A stretch of DNA of 64,000 nucleotides from Thiohalophilus sp. GTDB taxonomy: Bacteria; Pseudomonadota; Gammaproteobacteria; UBA6429; Thiohalophilaceae. Position numbers and translations under genes: made by a program. Every line of letters starts with the position of its first letter. Position 1 is the stretch's first letter. The notes beneath the pieces are model-generated. The model was not told the DNA's origin. It saw only the letters and a list, made by a program, of their open reading frames with translations, and ran no database searches. Positions 46,736 through 53,975 of the stretch are shown in pieces. The stretch spans positions 620,001 to 684,000 of the forward strand of contig NZ_JAXHLN010000003.1 in the NCBI RefSeq assembly GCF_034522235.1. Direction: 5' to 3'.

Positions 46736-47160
46736 CCATTCGGATACAGCTCAGGGCCGAGGTACGAGGGACGAGTGACGAGGAAAACCCGGGGCAAAGG
46801 GCTGTAGGAGCGCCTCCGGCGCGATAGACCGTGCCGCAAGGCAAGACCCATCGCGGCGTAGCCGCTCCTACGATCGATGAGGCCGGGTTTTGATTTTCCC
46901 CTCGCCACTCGTCACTCGTCCCTCGTCACTCGTCCCTGCGCCCGGAGGGCGCCGGGAGCGCCTCTGGCGCGATAGGCCGTGCCGCAAGGCAAGACCCATC
47001 GCGGCGCAGCCGCTCCTACCCCATCATTTTTCTGCCAACTGCCAACTGCCAACTGCCAACTGCCAACTGCCAACTGCCAACTCAGTACTTAGTACTCAGA
47101 ACTCAGAACTAATCAAACCCTATGATATTTAAGGTATTTCCTGACTAAAAAAATCGGGCA
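46736..47160. repeat. composite A-REP-A repeat block and TGCCAAC heptamers
   Basis: The A left arm (GGGCCGAGGTACGAGGGACG) at 46753, a REP pair headed GTAGGAGCGCC (46804-46871), the right A arm (46899-46938), a second REP pair (46946-47019), then seven TGCCAAC heptamers (47034-47082) followed by ACTCAGA-type heptamers. No ORF. Confidence 0.85.
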
Positions 47161-47167
47161 TCAGGGG

Positions 47168-47196
47168 TTGACTGAATATTTCCAATTAATTATATT
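47168..47196 (+). promoter_or_regulatory. strong sigma70 promoter of a candidate small RNA
   Basis: TTGACT, a 17-bp spacer and TATATT. It predicts a start near 47203 and reads into a terminator at 47250. Confidence 0.65.
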
Positions 47197-47202
47197 AGCA
47201 AA

Positions 47203-47284
47203 CACTGAATTACAGTTTACTCCTCCATCCTCCTTATGGTGGTATTTGTGGCGCGGTTTCCCCCTTTTACCGCGCCTTTTTTTT
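47203..47284 (+). ncRNA. candidate small RNA with anti-Shine-Dalgarno loop
   Basis: A transcript of about 82 nt is bounded by the promoter at 47168 and an intrinsic terminator. The first hairpin (47222-47242) pairs CCTCCAT with ATGGTGG, with one T-T mismatch, and presents the loop CCTCCTT, identical to the anti-Shine-Dalgarno core of 16S rRNA. No ORF with a start and ribosome site is visible. A separate promoter for rplM (47320) suggests it is independent. An rplM leader attenuator is the alternative. Confidence 0.5.
47250..47284 (+). terminator. intrinsic terminator 110 bp before rplM
   Basis: The stem GGCGCGG/CCGCGCC (47250-47256, 47270-47276) is followed by eight T residues. Confidence 0.9.
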
Positions 47285-47319
47285 GTCCGCAAAAAGTCTC
47301 GCCCGGCACCCGTCGGCTC

Positions 47320-47348
47320 TTGTCAGGGGCCCCCGATTTCTGTAAGAT
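47320..47348 (+). promoter_or_regulatory. candidate rplM promoter
   Basis: TTGTCA, a 17-bp spacer and TAAGAT, 46 bp before the rplM ATG. Confidence 0.55.
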
Positions 47349-47393
47349 TCCGCCTCTTTTTTGCAGTAGTTTAATAACTTAAGGCTCGAGTCG

Positions 47394-47822
47394 ATGAAAA
47401 CCTTTAGCGCCAAGCCGGAAACCGTCAAACGCGACTGGTATGTGATTGATGCGACAGACAAAGTTCTGGGTCGCGTTGCCACCGAGATCGCCCGTCGTCT
47501 GCGCGGTAAGCACAAGCCGGAATACACCCCGCACGTCGACACCGGTGACTATATTATTGTCATCAATGCCGACAAGATCGCGGTTACCGGCCAAAAAGAG
47601 TGGGACAAGATGTACCACCACCACACCGGGTATCCGGGCGGGATCAAGTCCGTCTCCCTGGACAAGCAGCGCGACCAGCACCCGGAACGGATTATCGAAG
47701 CCGCCGTGCGTGGCATGCTGCCCAAGAACCCGCTGGGCCGGGCCATGTTCCGCAAGCTCAAGGTTTACCGCGGCGCCGATCACAACCACGCGGCTCAACA
47801 GCCCAAGGCACTGGAACTCTAA
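47394..47822 (+). CDS. rplM: 50S ribosomal protein L13
   Basis: A 142-residue L13, the same length as in E. coli. Signatures: [46 protein letters not shown] and MLPKNPLGR. It is cotranscribed with rpsI, 12 bp downstream, as in nearly all gammaproteobacteria. A well-formed promoter lies 46 bp upstream. Confidence 0.98.
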   Translation: MKTFSAKPETVKRDWYVIDATDKVLGRVATEIARRLRGKHKPEYTPHVDTGDYIIVINADKIAVTGQKEWDKMYHHHTGYPGGIKSVSLDKQRDQHPERIIEAAVRGMLPKNPLGRAMFRKLKVYRGADHNHAAQQPKALEL

Positions 47823-47834
47823 GCAGGAACCCTC

Positions 47835-48224
47835 ATGGCAGATACCTATTACAGCACCGGCCGCCGCAAGAACTCCACCGCACGGGTCTACCTGACCCCC
47901 GGTAACGGCAGCATCAGCGTCAACAAGCGTCCCCTGGACGAATACTTCGGCCGCGAAACCGCCCGCATGGTCGTTCGCCAGCCGCTGGAGCTGACCGACC
48001 ACACCGGCACCTTCGACGTCAAAATCTTCGTCAAGGGCGGCGGCAACACCGGCCAGGCCGGCGCCATTCGCCACGGCATCACCCGCGCGTTGATGAAATA
48101 CGAAGAGACCCTGCGCCCCGCCCTGCGCCGCGCCGGCTACGTCACCCGTGACGCCCGCGAAGTCGAACGCAAGAAAGTCGGCCTGCACAAGGCGCGTAAG
48201 CGTCCGCAGTACTCGAAACGTTAA
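47835..48224 (+). CDS. rpsI: 30S ribosomal protein S9
   Basis: A 129-residue S9 with the typical start [35 protein letters not shown] and the basic C-terminal tail [17 protein letters not shown] that reaches the P site. The final codons and stop form one arm of a perfect 19-bp hairpin that continues past the gene. Confidence 0.98.
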   Translation: MADTYYSTGRRKNSTARVYLTPGNGSISVNKRPLDEYFGRETARMVVRQPLELTDHTGTFDVKIFVKGGGNTGQAGAIRHGITRALMKYEETLRPALRRAGYVTRDAREVERKKVGLHKARKRPQYSKR

Positions 48225-48253
48225 TCCGCTTGTCGCGGATTAACGTTTCGAGT
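48211..48253. repeat. perfect 19-bp hairpin spanning the rpsI stop codon
   Basis: ACTCGAAACGTTAATCCGC (48211-48229) is repeated in reverse complement at 48235-48253 with a TTGTC loop. It includes the last four rpsI codons and the TAA. No T-run follows. The downstream copy sits next to the left arm of the S23 element. Confidence 0.95.
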
Positions 48254-48256
48254 AGT

Positions 48257-48694
48257 CGCTAGTGGCTAGGTACTAGAGGCTAGGAACGACATAAGGAGAG
48301 AGTGCATGGAAGCACTTGAGAATCTTGACGTATGGAAACGGGCTTGCCGGTTAAGTGTGGAGCTGTACAAGGCGTTCACCAACTCAAAAGAGTATGGTTT
48401 CCGGGATCAGATTACCCGTTCAGCGCTTTCCATTCCCTCGAATATTGCCGAAGGCTTTGAGCGGGACTCGCCCAGGAGCAAGGTCCAGTATCTGAAAGTG
48501 GCCAAAGGCTCCTGCGGCGAACTCTGGACCCAGCTGCTAATCGGCCGGGAAGCCGGCTTTCTCGACAGTGAGCGCAGCAAACAGCTCGAAAGAGAAGCAA
48601 AGGAAATATCGAAAATGCTCTACGGCCTGATTCGCCATTATCAAAACAGGTCGTAGTCAAAATGAGCTAGCCACTAGTCCCTAGCGGCTAGCCC
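48257..48694. mobile_element. inverted-repeat element carrying an S23-type gene
   Basis: The left arm CGCTAGTGGCTAGGTACTAG (from 48257) and right arm GCTAGCCACTAGTCCCTAG (from 48665) consist of CTAGNNN heptamers in inverted order and enclose one gene. The right end is 11 bp before tRNA-Gln. The arrangement parallels the GxxExxY elements at 13320 and 33832. Confidence 0.6.
48306..48656 (+). CDS. four-helix-bundle (S23/IVP-family) protein
   Basis: A 116-residue protein of the S23 family first known from intervening sequences in 23S rRNA genes; Avd of diversity-generating retroelements has the same fold. Typical segments are LDVWKRACRLSVELYKAF, YGFRDQITRSALSIPSNIAEGFER and LWTQLLIGREAGFLD. AAGGAGAG precedes the ATG. 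It is not within an rRNA gene but between rpsI and tRNA-Gln, enclosed in an inverted heptamer element. The biochemical role is unknown; nucleic-acid binding is likely from its basic surface and family. Confidence 0.9.
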   Translation: MEALENLDVWKRACRLSVELYKAFTNSKEYGFRDQITRSALSIPSNIAEGFERDSPRSKVQYLKVAKGSCGELWTQLLIGREAGFLDSERSKQLEREAKEISKMLYGLIRHYQNRS

Positions 48695-48705
48695 CTGATT
48701 TAAAT

Positions 48706-48779
48706 TGGGGACTCGTCTAATGGCAGGACGACGGACTCTGACTCCGTTAGTCTAGGTTCGAATCCTAGGTCCCCAGCCA
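48706..48779 (+). tRNA. tRNA-Gln (anticodon CTG)
   Basis: A full cloverleaf: the acceptor TGGGGAC pairs with GTCCCCA, anticodon stem ACGGA/TCCGT with loop CTCTGAC giving anticodon CTG (48738-48740), the T arm CTAGGTTCGAATCCTAG, and an encoded CCA at 48777-48779. Confidence 0.97.
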
Positions 48780-48787
48780 ATAAAAAC

Positions 48788-48818
48788 AAAGGCTTAGCAG
48801 AGATGCTAGGCCTTTTTT
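48788..48818 (+). terminator. intrinsic terminator after tRNA-Gln
   Basis: AAAGGC-T-TAGCA, loop GAGA, TGCTA-G-GCCTTT followed by more T residues. Confidence 0.85.
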
Positions 48819-49026
48819 GTTTATGCGGGACACTTATGGGGCACTACTTGAATTATTTGTGAACCGTGCCGACATAGGTTGGTAGTTGAACAGCCAGTAA
48901 TACCTGCGTGAAATTTATGTGTAATGATAAGGTACTATATGGCAACTGGTGCGATTATTTGAAGACTACCTGGAAAAATCCAAGATAGTTGATTACAGTT
49001 GAGCACAATAAACATATAAGAATTGT

Positions 49027-49761
49027 ATGGCTGAAATACAACATTTAGATCAAGCTCCCATTAAAGAAGCTCTAATTGATATTAGAGTTTCTTCATCAGT
49101 TGCTGCTTCCGAACTTGATAAAGAACACCAGAATTTTTCGGATGAATACCCAACAAGAGAAGTGATCCATCATAGTAAATTTGGTTGGAAGATTGCACCG
49201 GGGAATGAGGTATCAAGTACAGTAGATCAACAGCTTATTGGGTATAAATATGTATCTACTGATAAAAAATATGTTGTGCAGTTTCGTACTGATGGTTTTA
49301 CATTTAGTAGGCTTGACCCGTATGAAAACTGGGAGACAATGCGTGATACTGCGATTAGGTTTTGGGGTATATATTGTTCGATAGCAAAACCCGAAGCTAT
49401 CTCACGAATCGCAGTGCGCTATGTAAATGCATTAAATATCCCCCAAGGGCACATAGAACTTGAGGATTATTTAGTTTCTCCCCCTTCCGTGCCTCCTGGT
49501 TTGCCACAAGGGGTATCAAATTTCCTTTCGCGTATAACTATAAATGAACATGAAAGTGGTATGAGTTGTCATATAACACAGAACCTTGAATCTGTTGGCA
49601 GTGAATTGGTAACCATAGTTCTCGATATTGATGCATTTATAAACGCGAATTATGACGTGGAAAGTCAGGAACTCTGGAGTGATTTTGAGAAGCTTCATGA
49701 TTTCAAAAATGAAGCCTTTTTCAAAAGCATAACTGAGAAAACAGTGGAGTTATTCAAATGA
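49027..49761 (+). CDS. TIGR04255 family protein
   Basis: The 244-residue protein fits the sporadically distributed TIGR04255 family: the opening QAPIKEALIDIRV, FRTDGFTFSRLDPYENW in the middle, and RIAVRYVNALNIP. No catalytic motif is recognisable, nor any signal peptide or membrane segment. Its stop overlaps the start of the next gene by 4 nt, so these two genes are translated together. Function unknown; the family often occurs in accessory DNA. Confidence 0.75.
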   Translation: MAEIQHLDQAPIKEALIDIRVSSSVAASELDKEHQNFSDEYPTREVIHHSKFGWKIAPGNEVSSTVDQQLIGYKYVSTDKKYVVQFRTDGFTFSRLDPYENWETMRDTAIRFWGIYCSIAKPEAISRIAVRYVNALNIPQGHIELEDYLVSPPSVPPGLPQGVSNFLSRITINEHESGMSCHITQNLESVGSELVTIVLDIDAFINANYDVESQELWSDFEKLHDFKNEAFFKSITEKTVELFK

Positions 49762-50255
49762 CAGCTGCAGTGGCATTATCACCAGTTCAGAACTTTTATA
49801 TCCCTTCAAGAAATACTGGGTCGAGCGCATGTTCTAATGAGCTTGATGACGCGCTCATGAAAACTCTTAAATATATGAGGGAGCCTATCTCCAGGCAGAG
49901 TGTTGAAACTCTCGTTGATGAAATTATTGAAGTTGCTGGTGAATGTTATGAAGATAATTGGGATGGCTATGATGCACAGAGAATATCCTCTCTAACAACA
50001 AATGAGGCAATTTCATTTGCTGTTTCATTGCCTGCAGAATTCCCAATTCCTGAAGTGATACCAGTGGCTACTGGTGAAATTGCATTTGAGTGGGATTATG
50101 GAAAAAATCGAATATTTGTTGTGACTGTCAAAGGAAATAATTCCATTGCATATGCTGGTTTATTGGGAGCTGGCAGCAGAGTAAAAGGAATAGAAAGCTA
50201 CAGCGAACATGTTCCCAAAGTGGTTGTTGATAGTGTTAGAAGAATTTCTAAATAA
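49758..50255 (+). CDS. hypothetical protein of the tRNA-Gln islet
   Basis: I recognise no named family. The 165-residue protein has a central NWDGYDAQRISSLTTNEAIS motif and GEIAFEWDYGKNRIFVVTV, a combination seen in uncharacterised proteins next to TIGR04255 genes. No signal peptide or membrane helix. The ATG overlaps the upstream stop as ATGA. Confidence 0.7.
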   Translation: MTAAVALSPVQNFYIPSRNTGSSACSNELDDALMKTLKYMREPISRQSVETLVDEIIEVAGECYEDNWDGYDAQRISSLTTNEAISFAVSLPAEFPIPEVIPVATGEIAFEWDYGKNRIFVVTVKGNNSIAYAGLLGAGSRVKGIESYSEHVPKVVVDSVRRISK

Positions 50256-50649
50256 ACTTCTTAATTTCTTCAGTAATAAAGTATCTGACGATGAATGCTT
50301 GTCTAGATATATTTTTAGCTCGAAGCACTTTAATACCAAGGGTATAAAATCTGTCGCTTTTATACCCAGCCCTAAAAATGATGAAACCTCAGTTTTCAGA
50401 ATTTCAAATTTGAATGATGATGATGTCTGGGCTATTGGACATAACCATGTTGCTAGACTCCGCAAGCAAAGTCTGAAGGCCAGGGCAGATTTATTAGCTG
50501 CAGGACCAAGATCCTTAAGTTTAGATGTGACTCCCGAGACAACATTGCACAAATTACATGCAAATATTGTTAATTGGCCAACAGAGCGTGACGACAAAAT
50601 TGAGCTAGCCATTGATTTGGCCAAAATGGCTACACTCAAAAGCCAATAA
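50209..50649 (+). CDS. hypothetical third protein of the islet
   Basis: No family recognised. The frame gives up to 146 residues. The first ATG (50209) overlaps the upstream gene by 47 nt; TTG or GTG codons at 50224-50233 are alternatives, so the start is uncertain. The body (SRYIFSSKHFNTKGIKSVAF, DDVWAIGHNHVARLRKQ) looks like a small soluble protein. Order and overlap suggest an operon with the two upstream genes. Confidence 0.6.
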   Translation: MFPKWLLIVLEEFLNKLLNFFSNKVSDDECLSRYIFSSKHFNTKGIKSVAFIPSPKNDETSVFRISNLNDDDVWAIGHNHVARLRKQSLKARADLLAAGPRSLSLDVTPETTLHKLHANIVNWPTERDDKIELAIDLAKMATLKSQ

Positions 50650-50828
50650 AGGACAATTTTTGCGTATTCTCTACAAGTTCTGCCCCATGAGTGTCCCGTA
50701 ATTTATATGTGAATACATAAAGCCATGAATATCAATAATTTACGGATTATTTTTTATGATTAATCATCCGCTAGTCTGAGTTCGACAAAATCGACGGGCA
50801 TACCTCGTCCCTCGTCCCTCGTAACTCG

Positions 50829-51134
50829 TCACTTGGCCCTGCCCGAAGGGCGATGGGGTTTGGCGGTCATATCCACGCCCATGGCGCGCATGACCGCGAG
50901 CAGGGTTTTTAATGTCGGGTTGCCGGTTTCGCTGAAGCTGCGGTAGAGCTGTTCCCTTGACAGCCCCGTTTCCCGGGCCAGTTCGGTCATGCCTTTGGCG
51001 CGGGCGACAACCCCCAGGGATTGGGCGATATAACCGGCATCACCGGTTTCCAGCGCATCCGCCATGAAGGCGGCAATGGTTTCGTCGCTATCAAGATGCT
51101 CGGCCGGATCGAAATCGGTAAAGTTCTCAGCCAT
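50829..51134 (-). CDS. HTH antitoxin (addiction module antidote)
   Basis: A 101-residue DNA-binding antitoxin of the HigA-like addiction-module antidote type: FDPAEHLDSDETIAAFMADA, then a helix-turn-helix (GMTELARETGLSREQLYRSFSE). The ATG at 51134 lies within the end of the toxin gene (8-nt overlap). The C-terminal GRAK and the stop are encoded by the CAGGGCC end of a family A repeat arm, so the original C-terminus was probably different. Confidence 0.88.
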   Translation of the reverse strand: MAENFTDFDPAEHLDSDETIAAFMADALETGDAGYIAQSLGVVARAKGMTELARETGLSREQLYRSFSETGNPTLKTLLAVMRAMGVDMTAKPHRPSGRAK

Positions 51135-51429
51135 TTTGTTTTCTCCACTCATCGAGTATCTCTCTGGCGATTTCAATATCCCGTTTTTGTGTGCCCTTAT
51201 CGCCGCCGCACAGTAAAATGATCAGCGTGTCCCCCCGCTGGTGAAAATAGACCCGATAACCCGGCCCATAGTGAATCCGCAGCTCGTTGAGCCCCTGGCC
51301 CAGCGGAGTTACATCCGAGGGCAAGCCCTCCATCAGCCGGTGAATACGAGCCAGGATGATCCCTTTGCCCTTTTCATCCTTGAGCCGCTTGATCCAGCGG
51401 TTGAATCGCTGTGATGAAATCCGTTTCAT
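51127..51429 (-). CDS. RelE/ParE-superfamily toxin
   Basis: A 100-residue toxin of the HigB-like, phage Gp49-related group: RWIKRLKDEKGKGIILARIH, LNELRIHYGPGYRVYFHQRG and ILLCGGDKGTQKRDIEIARE. Such proteins usually cleave mRNA on the ribosome. It is upstream of its antitoxin, the reverse of most type II systems but normal for HigBA. Confidence 0.9.
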   Translation of the reverse strand: MKRISSQRFNRWIKRLKDEKGKGIILARIHRLMEGLPSDVTPLGQGLNELRIHYGPGYRVYFHQRGDTLIILLCGGDKGTQKRDIEIAREILDEWRKQNG

Positions 51430-52084
51430 ACGATGACTGTAGTTTATAAATTACAGCAAGGCAAGATATTGGGTTCAATGGCAAAGAAGACGCCGATCGT
51501 AGAACAGGGCCGAGTGACGAGGTACGAGGTACGAGTGACGAGGAAAACCGCCTTGCGCCGAAGGTTGTAGGAGCGCCTCCGGCGCCCTCCGGGCGCAGTG
51601 ACGAGGGACGAGTAACGAGGGACGAGTAAAAACACCGTATAGCAGCGCCTTTGGCGCGACAGGCCGTGCAAGCCGGATAGGCCTGGCTGTCGCGGCTGAA
51701 AGCCCCTCCCACGGCGTCCTTCGGGCGCAGTAACGAGGGACGAGTGACGAGGGACGAGGAAAAACACCTTATTCCGAAGGTTGTAGGAGCGCCTCCGGCG
51801 CGATAGACCTCGCCACGCGGCAGGGCCCATCGCGGCGCAGCCGCTCCCGGCGCCCCCGGGGCGCAGTACCGAGGGACGAGGAGCGAGTGACGAGGGGGCT
51901 GCCAACTGCGAACTGCCTACTGCCAACTTTTCAGCCGCGGCGCAGCCGCGCCTACCGATCCAGGGGATCGGACCCCGGGTTTTGATCTTGCTCGTCCTTC
52001 CCGAAGGGGAGGGAGGCGAAGGGCGGGCCTTCCCGTCGACAAAACCATAGAAAAGGTGATATTATCCAGTCTGTCTTAACGAGC
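51430..52084. repeat. long composite A and REP repeat block
   Basis: Repeated A-type left arms (51508, 51602, 51734, 51873) alternate with REP segments headed GTAGGAGCGCC or CGCTCCCGGCG, with a TGCCAAC-type remnant at 51898-51927. No ORF. The last 100 bp before the porin duplication show nothing recognisable. Confidence 0.8.
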
Positions 52085-52232
52085 TGTTGTGAAAATGCAA
52101 CATTATTCACACTATGTTGTATTTATGAACAAAAGTGTTGCGAGCGCGCCATTGGTGCGTTATAACACATAGCGAGTTTACTTAAGCACAACTCAAAACA
52201 GCTCTCACTATAAAAGAAAGAGGAGTTCATAT
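52085..52232 (+). promoter_or_regulatory. porin 1 upstream region, duplicated before porin 2
   Basis: AAATGCAACAT and ATGTTGTATTT form a dyad (10 of 11 bp, spacing 10 bp). The whole segment is nearly identical to 53828-53975. GAAAGAGGAG serves as ribosome-binding site. Confidence 0.5.
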
Positions 52233-53378
52233 ATGAACAAGAAACTAATTGCCCTGGCCGTTGCCGCCGGCATGGCCGCGCCGATGGCCGCCCAGGCCGA
52301 AGCCACCTGGTATGGCCAGGTCCAGATGGAAGTTGGCAGCCATTCTTCCGACTTTTTGGACGAAGGTGCTATTCCTGCTGAATTTGATGATAGTGCCGGA
52401 TTCCTTGGCGGCTTTGCCGGCTCTTTGACCGACGGTCACATCTGGCAGGGGGGCGGCCCGACCAGCAGTCGCTGGCTGAAAGACGGCACCCAGCTCGAGG
52501 ATGACAAGCGCGGTCGTCTGGGCGTCAAGGGTTCTGAAGATCTGGGCGGCGGTCTGGCTGCCATCTACCAGTTCGAATTCCAGGTCGACACCTCCACCGG
52601 CGATGCCGACGACGGCGATCGTAACTCCTTCGTCGGTCTGAAAGGCGGCTTCGGGACCATCAAGGCCGGTACCCTGAAATCGCCCTACAAATACTTCGGT
52701 GGCGTCAGCTACGATCCGTTCGTGACCACCTCGGCCGAAGCCCGTCGCTACGGCGGCATGACCTCCGGCCAGTTCGGCTCCAACGGCTTCTGGACCAACT
52801 CCGTCAGCTACCAGAACGACTTCGGCGGCGCCAACCTGTGGATTACCTATACCCCGGATGAGCGTAATAACCGCGATGGCGACTACGCCGCCGGTCTGAA
52901 GTTCGCCGGCAGCAACTACGAAGCCTTTGTGGCGATGGCTCATGACAACGATACCAACAATACCGAGGAAGTGGCGACCTTTGACCCGGCCTTTGACGCC
53001 CTGAAGGTCGGTGGTCAGTTCAAGAGCGGTCCGCACAAGCTGTCCGCCCAGTACGAAATGACCACAAATGAAGAGCCCTATGGTGCCGGTTCTGACGACA
53101 ACGAAGGGACTGTTATGTATGTCAACTACGACATGAAGATGGGCAAGAACATCTTCACCGCCACCTATGGCATGTCGGAACTGGAAGTCGGCGGAGCCGG
53201 GGGTGATTCCGCGGAAGGCACCTTCATGCGTGTCGGCATGACCCACAAGTTCAGCAAGAGCACCCGTGCGATGCTGGCCTACTCCACCGCGGAAATCGAC
53301 TACAGCGGTTTCGGTGTCGGTAGCCTCAACACCTTCTCGAAGGACGTTCTCATGGGTGCCATGCGCGTCGACTTCTAA
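52233..53378 (+). CDS. general porin, tandem copy 1
   Basis: A 381-residue gram-negative porin (OmpC-like/DUF-type trimeric porin) with a signal peptide (MNKKLIALAVAAGMAAPMAAQA) and a terminal phenylalanine (GAMRVDF). Typical segments are GRLGVKGSEDLGGGLAAIYQ and GDRNSFVGLKGGFGTIKAG. The second copy at 53976 is nearly identical except in four short segments that look like extracellular loops or their edges. It is followed by an intrinsic terminator. Confidence 0.93.
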   Translation: MNKKLIALAVAAGMAAPMAAQAEATWYGQVQMEVGSHSSDFLDEGAIPAEFDDSAGFLGGFAGSLTDGHIWQGGGPTSSRWLKDGTQLEDDKRGRLGVKGSEDLGGGLAAIYQFEFQVDTSTGDADDGDRNSFVGLKGGFGTIKAGTLKSPYKYFGGVSYDPFVTTSAEARRYGGMTSGQFGSNGFWTNSVSYQNDFGGANLWITYTPDERNNRDGDYAAGLKFAGSNYEAFVAMAHDNDTNNTEEVATFDPAFDALKVGGQFKSGPHKLSAQYEMTTNEEPYGAGSDDNEGTVMYVNYDMKMGKNIFTATYGMSELEVGGAGGDSAEGTFMRVGMTHKFSKSTRAMLAYSTAEIDYSGFGVGSLNTFSKDVLMGAMRVDF

Positions 53379-53421
53379 GACAGTTTTGTCTTAATAATAA
53401 CAATATCAAGCAGTACTTCGG

Positions 53422-53445
53422 CGGGGCCTTCGGGCCCCGTTTTTT
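53422..53445 (+). terminator. intrinsic terminator of porin 1
   Basis: CGGGGCC-TTCG-GGCCCCG with a following T6 run. An identical copy lies after porin 2. Confidence 0.95.
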
Positions 53446-53827
53446 ATGCGCGCCAATAAACAAAGCGGGTAGGCCCGATATAGCAACGCGGTATCGGGCA
53501 TTTTTCGGGATGCCGGACACCGCCTCATAACAGGGGCGAGTGACGAGGGCCGAGTGACGAGGAAATCCCGCTTGGCAGGGCAGGGTGCGTTCCACGCACC
53601 ATTACTGCTAACTGCTAACTGCTAACTGCTAACTGCTAACTGCTAACTGCTAACTGCCAATTACCAACTGATGCCTGATTACCCGTTATGGGGCCTGTTT
53701 CTCAGACATCGGTGATTCGGGGGTGATGGTGCGTATAACATATCCTGCCGAACTGACAGGCGGGCATGGTTTACCTCGTCACTCGTCCCTCGTAACTCGG
53801 CCCTGCCCCCGGCCGGAGCCGGGGCGT
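53446..53827. repeat. repeat block after porin 1
   Basis: REP pair headed GTAGGCCCGATATAGCAACG (53469-53526), A-type arm, a GGTGCGTTCCACGCACC dyad, seven ACTGCTA heptamers plus one ACTGCCA (53604-53659), and an A right arm near 53776. No ORF. Confidence 0.85.
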
Positions 53828-53975
53828 TGTTGTGAAAATGCAACATTACTCACACTATGTTGTATTTATGAAAAAAAGTGTTGCGAGCGCGCCATTTGTG
53901 CGTTATAACACATAGCGAGTTTACTTAAGCACAACTCAAAACAGCTCTCACTATAAAAGAAAGAGGAGTTCATAT

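Larger units (their letters stand above)
48826..50698. mobile_element. AT-rich three-gene islet bounded by 25-bp inverted repeats
   Basis: The left end 48826-48850 (CGGGACACTTATGGGGCA and on) matches the reverse complement of 50674-50698 in 22 of 25 positions. The enclosed DNA has clearly lower GC than its neighbours and holds three co-oriented genes with no close link to core metabolism. It lies directly after the tRNA-Gln terminator. No transposase or integrase is present, so how it moved is unknown. The first 180 bp (48851-49026) show no feature. Confidence 0.55.

Noticed and set aside
48306-48656. An intervening sequence in a 23S rRNA gene, because of the S23 gene
   Set aside because: The neighbours are rpsI and tRNA-Gln; no 23S rRNA sequence is present.
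50803-51545. The first toxin-antitoxin pair as cargo of a family A element
   Set aside because: The flanking A arms have the opposite polarity to empty A elements (their outer ends point towards the pair), so the genes lie between two elements and not inside one. The same holds for the hydrolase at 46109.
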